Of a stretch of 64,000 bases of DNA, positions 1-8,701 are shown in pieces. How positions within the stretch are numbered: the first letter of the stretch is position 1; the number at the start of each line of letters is the position of its first letter. The stretch comes from Hungatella sp. GTDB lineage: Bacteria; Bacillota; Clostridia; Lachnospirales; Lachnospiraceae. The stretch spans positions 62,001-126,000 of the forward strand of contig JAAWBS010000038.1 of NCBI GenBank assembly GCA_022792815.1, written 5' to 3'. The notes below the pieces were generated by a model. That model did not search any database, had not been told where the DNA came from, and worked only from the letters and a program-made list of their open reading frames with translations. The position numbers were made by a program, and so were the translations under genes.

Positions 1-1310
<1,310 letters not shown>

Positions 1311-1315
1311 GAAGG

Positions 1316-3061
1316 TTACTCCCTGAGGGAGAGGAAGGCGCTGTACAGATTCAGAGTACCGTAGCCCCATTCCTGGTTGGGGTAGATGTAGTTGGGGTTC
1401 CGGTCTGCCCCGCGGATGAGGGAGGCTTTCACCAGGTCGCTGCCGATGTCGGGATAGGAGGCAGCAGGATACTGGAGGGAGTAGATGTTGGCTGCGGCTC
1501 CCGCCACATGGGCGGCTGCCACGGAGGAACCGGTCATGCGGCGCATGGGGTAGTCTCCGGGGACGGAGGAGATCCCCGGGCCGTATACATCCACGCCGGG
1601 AGCCGCCAGCTCCGGCTTGATCCTTCCGTCTCTGGTATAGCCACGGCTGGAATGGATGTAGAGACTGCCGTCTAAGTGATTGTAGGTGCTGACGGTGATG
1701 GGGAAGTCCGCGTTGCCGGGGGTGACGATGGTGGTATAGGGGTCTGACCGGAGAAAGTAGGTGTCAGGGGAGACGAACCCCTCGATGGGAAGCCACATGT
1801 GGTAGACCCCGGAAAATACGATAGTGGGGTACACCCGGATCCGCCAGATACCGGGGACAGGGTCCTGAAAACGCAGAAAGGCCAGATAGCTGCTCTGGGA
1901 GCCCAGTGTGGTGGAATAGGCCACATCGATGGTGGTCGGCTCCAGGGAGAAGCTGACAGTGGTCTGACTGTTGATGGACAGCGGGATGCGCTGGATGGTC
2001 TCGCCGGTGGGAGACACGAACCCTACGGTGTAGATCTCCGGGGAATTGGCCCACAGTTCGATGACCAGCCCCTTCTCCTCCCCGATGCGCAGCTCGATCT
2101 CGTCAAATTGCCCATAGCCCCCCGCCGGCTCCTTCACCTGTCCTAAGTAGTGGTGGCGGAGGCCGGCCTCGTTGCCGGCGGCACAGACGGCAGCTACCCC
2201 TGAATAGGAACGGAGGCTGTTGAGCACTTCCTCCACAGGAGACGCACCGCTGTGTCCTCCCTGGTTGGTACCGAGGCCCAGACAGATCACCAGAGGCATA
2301 CGGCGCTGCCTGGCGAGAAGGGTCAAGTAGGTGATTCCCAGCATGATGTCATTGCTCTGGTAGGCCTCGGCGTCATCCGGTATCATGTAGTAGTCCCGCA
2401 GGTACTGTTTAGCCGGCTTCAGTTTTACGATTCCTAAGCTGCACTGTGGGGCCGCCCCGGTAAAGTCGGAGGAGAGAGAGGTACTACCGCCGGCGATTCC
2501 CGCCAGAAAGGTTCCGTGGCCGTTGGAATCGACAGAGGGGACCACGGAGAGAGGGTCCTCATCAAAAAGAGCCCGGTTGATATCCTGGTCCGTATATTCT
2601 TTTCCGAACAGGAAGGGGAAGAGAAACGGGCGGTTTCCGGGCAGCTCGAAGCCGCCGTCTTCGAGGGTCTGATCCCACAGTCCCAGGATTCGGGTGGTGC
2701 CGTTGGAGTTGCGGAACAGAGGATTCTGATAATCGATCCCCGTGTCGATCAGCCCCACGATCACCCCCTCCCCATTGGACCCTAAGGCGGGCTGGCGGAA
2801 GGTGGAAAGGATTCCCGATGCCTCCATGCTGGTAGTGTCCATCAGGCCAAACAGGGTGGGAAGAGATTCATATGAATGGTTCGGCTGCGCGATGGGCATG
2901 GCTTTCTCGAGAGGCATGTAGTAGACCACATAGGATTCATTGACATAACTTACGCAGTCGGTTTCCAGAAGGGCGGTCAGCTCCTCCAAGGTGGCCGCGC
3001 TGTGGCGGTAGATAAAATCGGCGTAGTCCTGGCCGGCGACATTGGCAGTGCAGGTGCTCAT
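1316..3061 (-). CDS. Subtilisin-like serine protease (S8 family, Csp-like)
   Basis: A 581-residue S8 peptidase with the complete triad: Asp106 in LIDTGID, His182 in SNGHGTF and Ser513 in TGSSVAAAHVAG. Between His and Ser is the large insert seen in clostridial Csp (germination) proteases, which cleave pro-SleC; the length also fits that group. No signal peptide is visible, which also fits Csp enzymes. I chose the ATG at 3061 because GGGAG precedes it by about 9 bases; an in-frame ATG at 3178 would overlap the divergent lspA start and lacks a good site. It is convergent with the clpX-like gene (5-base gap) and divergent from lspA. Family is secure; a role in germination is inference only, since many Clostridia carry such paralogues of unknown substrate. 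Confidence 0.9.
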   Translation of the reverse strand: MSTCTANVAGQDYADFIYRHSAATLEELTALLETDCVSYVNESYVVYYMPLEKAMPIAQPNHSYESLPTLFGLMDTTSMEASGILSTFRQPALGSNGEGVIVGLIDTGIDYQNPLFRNSNGTTRILGLWDQTLEDGGFELPGNRPFLFPFLFGKEYTDQDINRALFDEDPLSVVPSVDSNGHGTFLAGIAGGSTSLSSDFTGAAPQCSLGIVKLKPAKQYLRDYYMIPDDAEAYQSNDIMLGITYLTLLARQRRMPLVICLGLGTNQGGHSGASPVEEVLNSLRSYSGVAAVCAAGNEAGLRHHYLGQVKEPAGGYGQFDEIELRIGEEKGLVIELWANSPEIYTVGFVSPTGETIQRIPLSINSQTTVSFSLEPTTIDVAYSTTLGSQSSYLAFLRFQDPVPGIWRIRVYPTIVFSGVYHMWLPIEGFVSPDTYFLRSDPYTTIVTPGNADFPITVSTYNHLDGSLYIHSSRGYTRDGRIKPELAAPGVDVYGPGISSVPGDYPMRRMTGSSVAAAHVAGAAANIYSLQYPAASYPDIGSDLVKASLIRGADRNPNYIYPNQEWGYGTLNLYSAFLSLRE

Positions 3062-3120
3062 AAGAGAAGACTCCCGGAAAAGGTTTTTTTTATTATATGC
3101 GGAAAATGAATGAGAACCTA

Positions 3121-3150
3121 CTGGACGGAGGAAGATAATCATAGTACAAT
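3121..3150 (+). promoter_or_regulatory. Candidate sigma-A promoter for lspA
   Basis: CTGGAC (3121-3126) and TACAAT (3145-3150) are separated by 18 bases, about 26 bases before the lspA start. On the other strand a TATAAT-like box (3092-3097) lies before the protease start without a convincing -35 hexamer. Confidence 0.45.
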
Positions 3151-3176
3151 GAAAAAAACAAAAAGGAGGTTGTTTC

Positions 3177-3644
3177 ATGTCATTGATTTTGTTGATTATG
3201 ACTGTTTTGCTGGCGGATTTGGGGATTAAGTCCGTGATAGAAGAGGCGGACCCGGCAGAATTTCCGAAGGAGCTTTCAGGGAGCAGGGGACTTGTGATGC
3301 TCCACAGAAATCACAATTATGGTTTTCCCATGGGAGCCTTTCAGAACAGACCGGAGTTGGTGAAGCATGTGCCGGTGGCAGTGCTGTCGGCGGTTGCGGG
3401 CATCTTTTTCTGGATCTATCCCAAGAAAGGCTTGGGGGTGGAGAAGATCGGCGCTTCCCTGGTACTGGGGGGAGGCTTAAGTAATCTCTATGACCGGATG
3501 AAGAGAGGATATGTGGTGGATTATTTCAGTGTCCGCGCAAAAGGACTTAAGAATCTGGTGTTCAACATCGCAGACGTCAGTATCTTTTTGGGAGCAGCGC
3601 TCCTGATCGTGTCTGAGGTGATCCAGACTGTGAGAGAACATTGA
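3177..3644 (+). CDS. lspA: Signal peptidase II (prolipoprotein signal peptidase)
   Basis: Membrane aspartyl peptidase that removes the signal peptide of lipoproteins after lipid attachment. The 155 residues hold four hydrophobic segments. The family motifs are present in order: HNYGFPMG (the NxGaaFG-type loop), GGGLSNLYDR, then the catalytic pair Asp115 (VVDYF) and Asp133 (FNIADVS). AGGAGG lies 6 bases before the ATG. It stands alone: lgt is not nearby and rluD does not follow. Sequence is somewhat divergent at the N-terminus (LADLGIK), but both catalytic Asp are kept, so activity is likely. Confidence 0.88.
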   Translation: MSLILLIMTVLLADLGIKSVIEEADPAEFPKELSGSRGLVMLHRNHNYGFPMGAFQNRPELVKHVPVAVLSAVAGIFFWIYPKKGLGVEKIGASLVLGGGLSNLYDRMKRGYVVDYFSVRAKGLKNLVFNIADVSIFLGAALLIVSEVIQTVREH

Positions 3645-3669
3645 CAAACAACAGATTATCATGTACAAT
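3641..3669 (+). promoter_or_regulatory. Sigma-A promoter for the CorC-type gene
   Basis: TTGACA (3641-3646), 17 bases, TACAAT (3664-3669). The -35 box overlaps the lspA stop codon, so the downstream CBS protein gene has its own start of transcription. Confidence 0.75.
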
Positions 3670-3747
3670 ATCACCAAAAATATTCATGATGTTTTTAATG
3701 TTGTACCGGTTGCTCACAGTAAATATGTGTATAAGGAGTGATTTTTT

Positions 3748-5019
3748 TTGGATTCAAGTGACGTCATACAGTTGCTGATCTTAGTAATTTTATTGGCTTT
3801 ATCTGCATTTTTCTCGTCGTCGGAGACAGCGCTTACCACCGTGAACAAAATACGGATCCGAAATCTGGCGGAGGCAGGGGACGAGCGGGCCATCATCTTG
3901 GCTAAGGTGACCGAGCAGCAGTCTAAGATGCTCAGCGCGATTCTCATCGGAAACAACATCGTCAACCTGTCGGCCTCTTCCCTGCTGACCACTCTGACCA
4001 TTAAGGTTCTGGGGAACAAGGCCATCGGTGTGGCCACAGGTGTTCTGACCCTGCTGATCCTGGTGTTTGGAGAGATTACGCCTAAGACCCTGGCTACGCT
4101 GTCATCGGAGACCATGGCCCTTAGAAGCGCAAAGCCGATCTATGGGCTGATGTGGCTGTTTACCCCGGTGATTGCGGTGGTCAACAGGCTCTCTTTAGGG
4201 GTGCTGCTGCTCTTTAAAGTGGATCCCAACAAGAAGCAGGAGATGATCACGGAAGATGAGCTGAGGACCATCGTGGAGGTGAGCCACGAGGAAGGCGTCA
4301 TCGAGACGGAAGAGAAAAAGATGATCAACAATGTGTTTGATTTCGGGGATTCCTTGGCAAAGGATATCATGGTTCCCCGGATCGACATGACGTTTGTGGA
4401 TGTGGAAGCCACGTATGACGAACTGATCGATATTTTCAGGAGAGAAAAGTACACCAGGATCCCGGTGTACGAGGAAACCACAGACAATGTCATCGGAGTG
4501 GTGAATATGAAGGATCTTCTGCTCATCGACAGCGGCAGGGAGTTTCGGATTCGGGACTATATGCGGTCGCCTATGTATACTTATGAGTATAAGAAGACGG
4601 CAGAGCTGATGCTGGAGATGCAGAAGACCTTTAACAATATCGTCATCGTCCTGGATGAGTACGGCTCCACCGCAGGCCTCATCACCCTGGAGGATATGCT
4701 GGAGGAGATCGTAGGGGAGATCCGGGACGAGTATGACCAGGACGAGGAGAAGAGCCTCATCGAGTCGGCCCCCGGGGAGTATTCGGTGGCTGCCGCCATG
4801 AAGATCAATGATATCAATGACCGTCTGGGCCTGGAGCTGGAGTCGGAAGACTATGATTCCGTGGGAGGCCTGGTCATCGGACTGCTGGACCATCTTCCCG
4901 ATGAGGGGGAGGAGGTCAGCGACAGGGGGATTCGGTTTATTGTAGAGAGTGTGGATAAAAACCGGATTGACCGTATCCGCATGATCTTGCCGGGAAAAGA
5001 AGAGGAGGGGGAGTCCTAA
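3748..5019 (+). CDS. Hemolysin family / CorC-HlyC-type CNNM-CBS membrane protein
   Basis: A 423-residue inner-membrane protein. The order of domains is: CNNM (DUF21) membrane domain with three to four helices (about 1-170, including FFSSSETALTT and FGEITPKTLA), a CBS pair (about 205-325, with MVPRIDM and DEYGSTAGLITLEDMLEEIVGEI as landmarks), and a C-terminal CorC_HlyC/transporter-associated domain (about 340-420). The family includes Mg/Co homeostasis proteins such as MpfA/YhdP; the name hemolysin is historical. The start is TTG at 3748, preceded by AAGGAG at 3733. It ends 4 bases inside the convergent TIGR04086-type gene. Substrate is not determined by sequence alone. Confidence 0.9.
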   Translation: MDSSDVIQLLILVILLALSAFFSSSETALTTVNKIRIRNLAEAGDERAIILAKVTEQQSKMLSAILIGNNIVNLSASSLLTTLTIKVLGNKAIGVATGVLTLLILVFGEITPKTLATLSSETMALRSAKPIYGLMWLFTPVIAVVNRLSLGVLLLFKVDPNKKQEMITEDELRTIVEVSHEEGVIETEEKKMINNVFDFGDSLAKDIMVPRIDMTFVDVEATYDELIDIFRREKYTRIPVYEETTDNVIGVVNMKDLLLIDSGREFRIRDYMRSPMYTYEYKKTAELMLEMQKTFNNIVIVLDEYGSTAGLITLEDMLEEIVGEIRDEYDQDEEKSLIESAPGEYSVAAAMKINDINDRLGLELESEDYDSVGGLVIGLLDHLPDEGEEVSDRGIRFIVESVDKNRIDRIRMILPGKEEEGES

Positions 5020-5375
5020 CTGGAGACTCCCCCGATGATTCCGCTGCCGGTGCAGAAGGCCAGCGTGGTCAGAAGCTGAGCGGTGTCGCTGGTGATTCCT
5101 TTGTTCAGGACAAAGGACACTGCCAGCAGAATCAGAAAATAGGACAGCCCGGCCAGAAAGCCGCAGAAGAACCTGCGCCGCCCCAGGCCTTTTCCCATGA
5201 GAAAACCGGCCAGGGCACAGGAAAGCAGGTAGACGGAATTGACGGCGATCTTTACCTGGCTCTCCTTCAGCCGGAACTTGTAGAGGGCAAAAGAGGCTGC
5301 CACCAGGAGCAGGCCGGAGAGCAGGTAAGAAAATAAGAGGGAGCGCAGTAAAATTTTCGGAGCAGAAGATTCCAT
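5016..5375 (-). CDS. TIGR04086-type small membrane protein
   Basis: A 119-residue protein with four hydrophobic helices, a short basic cytoplasmic loop (GKGLGRRRFF) and no catalytic motif. It resembles the TIGR04086 membrane-protein family, which is common in Clostridia and has no known function. The ATG at 5375 is preceded by AAGGAG; upstream in-frame ATG codons lack a site. It overlaps the convergent CorC-type gene by 4 bases and is divergent from the diguanylate cyclase gene. Confidence 0.7.
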   Translation of the reverse strand: MESSAPKILLRSLLFSYLLSGLLLVAASFALYKFRLKESQVKIAVNSVYLLSCALAGFLMGKGLGRRRFFCGFLAGLSYFLILLAVSFVLNKGITSDTAQLLTTLAFCTGSGIIGGVSS

Positions 5376-5464
5376 AAAAACTCCTTGGATGGTTGTTGGT
5401 TCAATATATTCGCGGTTCTGACGAAATATGTACAAGAGTTCGGGAGAAGTGTAAAGGAGCAGTG

Positions 5465-6832
5465 ATGAGTAAAGAGGGAAAAGCCCAGATAAGAGGAGTG
5501 CGGATTCAGACTCTGAATTACCTGATGATCTTTGCGGCGGTGGTTTTGTATGTGATATTGATCTATGCCACCTATCAGATTTCTGTCAGATATGATAAAC
5601 TGATGAAAACTACAGAGGAGTATATTCGATGTGAGGAGAAGGCCTCCCTGATCAAGCAGGGGTCTGACTACCTGACAGAGCAGGTCCGTCTCTATGTGGT
5701 CACCATGGAGCCGGAGTACATGAACGGGTATTTCACGGAAAAGCATGAGACCAAAAGGCGGGAGAAGGCGCTGGAGGATCTGGAGGATATCGAGGTCGGT
5801 TCTCAGGCCGGCGAGTATCTGCGCAAGGCCATTGAGAATTCCCAGAGACTGGAGGAGAGGGAGATCTATGCCATGAGGCTGGTGGCACAGGCCAAAGGAG
5901 AGGACCTGTCTTCTCTGCCGGAGGAGATCAGGAACGTGGTGCTTCTCTCCGAGCATCAGAACTTAAGCCCCGAGGAGATGGCCGGTGAGGCACGAAACAT
6001 GGTATTTGATCATGGTTATCAGAGTGCCAAAGAGCTGATCGTAAGCCATACGGAGTATTATCTTGACAGTGTTCTGGAATGGGTCGGAACAAGGGAGAGA
6101 GAACAGGCTGCGGCGTTAAAGTCCATCATAGGGAGACAGCGGATCTGTATCAGTATTTTATTTGCATTGAACACACTGACCTTTGTTCTGGTGATTGTCC
6201 TGATCGTGAAACCCCTGCAGATTTACATAAACTGTATCAAAGAGGAGAAGATGCTGGAGATCGCAGGCGCCTATGAGTTTAAGTATCTGGCACTGACCTA
6301 CAACGATATCTATGAGGTCAACGCGGCCAACGAGATCCTGCTTCGCCACAAGGCAGAGCACGATCCCCTGACGGGAGTCATCAACAGAGGGGCCTTCGAG
6401 CAGATGAAAGAGCTTCTGAAAGCTTCCGCCGATCCGCTGGCGCTGCTGATCATCGATGTGGACCAGTTTAAGCTGATCAATGACGGGTACGGCCATGAGG
6501 TGGGAGATCAGATTCTCAAGAAGGTGGCCAAGCAGCTGTCCGACAGTTTCCGATCCAGAGACTATGTGGCCAGAATCGGCGGCGATGAGTTTGCCATCAT
6601 TATGACAAACTGTACCAAAGGGCTTAAGATGGTGATTAAGAGCAAGGCGGATCAGGTAAATCAGATCCTGCAGAATCCCACAGACGGCCTTCCCAAAACT
6701 TCCCTCAGCATCGGTGTGGCATTCTCAGACAGCGGTTTTCCGGAAGATCTGTATGCCAGAGCCGACAGTGCCCTTTATAAAGTGAAAGAAAACGGGAGAT
6801 GCGGCTGCGATTTTTACGGTGAGAACGATTGA
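5465..6832 (+). CDS. Membrane-bound GGDEF diguanylate cyclase
   Basis: Makes the second messenger c-di-GMP from two GTP. The 455-residue protein has an N-terminal helix (about 12-35), an extracytoplasmic sensor region rich in acidic helices (about 36-225), a second membrane helix (about 226-254) and a C-terminal GGDEF domain (about 290-450). The active-site GGDEF is intact (372-376), and an RxxD inhibitory site (RSRD, 363-366) sits five residues before it, so product feedback is expected. The sensor domain is not one I recognise. AGGAG precedes the ATG by about 5 bases. No EAL or HD-GYP gene is nearby. Confidence 0.9.
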   Translation: MSKEGKAQIRGVRIQTLNYLMIFAAVVLYVILIYATYQISVRYDKLMKTTEEYIRCEEKASLIKQGSDYLTEQVRLYVVTMEPEYMNGYFTEKHETKRREKALEDLEDIEVGSQAGEYLRKAIENSQRLEEREIYAMRLVAQAKGEDLSSLPEEIRNVVLLSEHQNLSPEEMAGEARNMVFDHGYQSAKELIVSHTEYYLDSVLEWVGTREREQAAALKSIIGRQRICISILFALNTLTFVLVIVLIVKPLQIYINCIKEEKMLEIAGAYEFKYLALTYNDIYEVNAANEILLRHKAEHDPLTGVINRGAFEQMKELLKASADPLALLIIDVDQFKLINDGYGHEVGDQILKKVAKQLSDSFRSRDYVARIGGDEFAIIMTNCTKGLKMVIKSKADQVNQILQNPTDGLPKTSLSIGVAFSDSGFPEDLYARADSALYKVKENGRCGCDFYGEND

Positions 6833-6837
6833 AGGTG

Positions 6838-6866
6838 TTGCGCGAACACGGGAGTTGTGCTATACT
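6838..6866 (+). promoter_or_regulatory. Promoter for scfA
   Basis: TTGCGC (6838-6843), 17 bases, TATACT (6861-6866). It lies just after the cyclase stop codon and gives an scfA leader of about 105 bases. Confidence 0.65.
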
Positions 6867-6978
6867 AGGAAAGTCCCGGCGGTCGGCCTTGGGCCAGGCG
6901 GCAGCTGCATTAGCCGTCCTCTTGACACAGGCGGAGCAGGTTCTTTGAAAGTTTAGTGAAGACGGAGGAAAACATACC

Positions 6979-7125
6979 ATGAAAAAAGTAAAGACATTGA
7001 GTACGAATACCTTAAAGAATACGATGAAAAACGGCGGCTGCGGAGAGTGCCAGACTTCCTGCCAGTCCGCATGCAAGACTTCCTGTACAGTAGGAAACCA
7101 GAGCTGTGAGAACGGCAGCCGGTAA
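6979..7125 (+). CDS. scfA: SCIFF ranthipeptide precursor
   Basis: A 48-residue precursor of the SCIFF (six cysteines in forty-five) family, almost universal in Clostridia. The leader is basic (MKKVKTLSTNTLKNTMKNGG) and the core carries six Cys at 21, 24, 28, 32, 36 and 43 (CGECQTSCQSACKTSC then SC). The adjacent radical SAM enzyme installs thioether links from Cys to non-alpha carbons of partner residues. GGAGG lies 10 bases before the ATG. The mature product has been linked to quorum-type signalling in some clostridia, but its function here is unknown. Confidence 0.95.
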   Translation: MKKVKTLSTNTLKNTMKNGGCGECQTSCQSACKTSCTVGNQSCENGSR

Positions 7126-7136
7126 TCCGTGCAGTG

Positions 7137-7221
7137 TAAGAATGCCCCTACGGTCCCAGGGATTGTAGGGGTATTCTTATAGTGAGCGACAAAAGGGTTT
7201 GCCGTTCACTATAAGAATACC
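7137..7221 (+). promoter_or_regulatory. Two mutually exclusive hairpins between scfA and scfB
   Basis: Hairpin 1 pairs 7137-7151 with 7165-7179 (15 pairs, one G:U). Hairpin 2 pairs 7170-7185 with 7206-7221 (16 perfect pairs). They share 7170-7179, so only one can form at a time. Neither is followed by a U-run. The layout suggests control of scfB expression relative to scfA, or differential mRNA processing. Confidence 0.7.
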
Positions 7222-7288
7222 GGGGATGCACAACAGACGGAATACAGGATGTGTCTGATGAAAGGACGGAAAGAAAAGGAGAAGATCA

Positions 7289-8680
7289 GTGATTCATCAG
7301 TATAAGAATAATGGGTATGATATCATTATGGATGTCAACAGTGGAGCCGTTCATGTGGTGGACGATGTGGTCTATGACGCCGTCGCCTGCCTGTCCGGAA
7401 GACAAAAGGACATGAAAGCTCCGGGACCGATTGCCCCGGAGGTCGTGGAGGAGGTGAAAACCTGCCTTTCTTCCTCCTATGCCCCTCAGGACATTGAGGA
7501 CGCCCTGTCTGACATTCAGGAGTTGATCGACAGGGAGGAGTTGTTCACCGAGGACGTGTATCACGACTATGTGGTGGATTTTAAGAAGAGAAAGACCGTG
7601 GTGAAAGCCCTGTGTCTTCACATTGCCCACGACTGCAATCTGGCCTGTCAGTACTGCTTTGCGGAGGAAGGAGAGTACCACGGGCGGAGGGCCCTCATGA
7701 GCTTTGAGGTGGGGAAGAGGGCCCTGGATTTTCTCATCGCCAATTCGGGGAGCCGCCGCAATTTAGAGGTGGATTTCTTCGGGGGCGAACCTCTCATGAA
7801 CTGGGAGGTGGTGAGGCAGCTGGTGGAGTACGGCCGCGCCCAGGAGAAGATTCATGACAAGCGTTTTCGGTTTACTCTGACCACCAACGGAGTGCTGCTT
7901 AACGACGAGATCATGGAGTTTTGTAATCAGGAGATGAGCAATGTGGTGTTAAGCCTGGACGGGCGCAAGGAGGTCAATGACCGGATGCGTCCCTTTAGGA
8001 ACGGGAAGGGAAGCTATGACCTGATCGTTCCCAAGTTCAGGAAGTTTGCCGACAGCAGAAACCAGACAAACTACTATGTGAGGGGGACCTTTACCAGAAA
8101 TAATCTGGATTTTTCTGAAGATGTGCTTCATTTTGCGGACCTGGGATTCAAACAGATGTCCATCGAGCCGGTGGTGGCGTCCCCCGATGAGCCCTACGCC
8201 ATACGGGAGGAGGACCTGCCGGTGATTCTTAAGGAGTATGACAAGCTGGCGGTGGAGTATATAAAGCGTCACAAGGAGGGGAGAGGCTTCTGCTTTTTCC
8301 ACTTTATGATCGATTTAAACCAGGGACCCTGTGTGGCCAAGCGTCTGTCCGGCTGCGGTTCCGGCACGGAATATCTGGCCGTGACTCCATGGGGCGATCT
8401 GTACCCCTGCCATCAGTTTGTGGGCTGGGAGAAGTTTCTTTTGGGCAATGTGGACGATGGGATCACCAACACGGAGATTCAGGACGAGTTTAAGCTGTGC
8501 AATGTGTATGCCAAGGAGAAATGCAGGGATTGTTTTGCCAGATTTTACTGCAGCGGCGGCTGTGCGGCCAACTCCTACCACTTTCACGGCTCCATCACCG
8601 ATGCCTATGACATCGGGTGTGAGATGCAGAAGAAGCGAATCGAATGTTCCATTATGATAAAAGCGGCTTTGGCCGATTAA
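7289..8680 (+). CDS. scfB: SCIFF thioether maturase, radical SAM/SPASM
   Basis: Radical SAM enzyme that forms thioether bonds in the ScfA core. The 463 residues begin with a peptide-recognition (RRE-like) region (about 1-100), then the SAM-binding CxxxCxxC (Cys116, Cys120, Cys123 in CNLACQYC), the FFGGEPLMN segment, and a C-terminal SPASM domain whose Cys ligands are seen in SGCGSG, YPCHQF, CRDC and YCSGGCAAN. The start is GTG at 7289, preceded by AAAGGAG. It lies 163 bases after scfA with the paired hairpins between. secDF follows after 21 bases, as is common in Clostridia. Confidence 0.95.
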   Translation: MIHQYKNNGYDIIMDVNSGAVHVVDDVVYDAVACLSGRQKDMKAPGPIAPEVVEEVKTCLSSSYAPQDIEDALSDIQELIDREELFTEDVYHDYVVDFKKRKTVVKALCLHIAHDCNLACQYCFAEEGEYHGRRALMSFEVGKRALDFLIANSGSRRNLEVDFFGGEPLMNWEVVRQLVEYGRAQEKIHDKRFRFTLTTNGVLLNDEIMEFCNQEMSNVVLSLDGRKEVNDRMRPFRNGKGSYDLIVPKFRKFADSRNQTNYYVRGTFTRNNLDFSEDVLHFADLGFKQMSIEPVVASPDEPYAIREEDLPVILKEYDKLAVEYIKRHKEGRGFCFFHFMIDLNQGPCVAKRLSGCGSGTEYLAVTPWGDLYPCHQFVGWEKFLLGNVDDGITNTEIQDEFKLCNVYAKEKCRDCFARFYCSGGCAANSYHFHGSITDAYDIGCEMQKKRIECSIMIKAALAD

Positions 8681-8701
8681 AGAAAAAGGAGATCATGTAT
8701 C

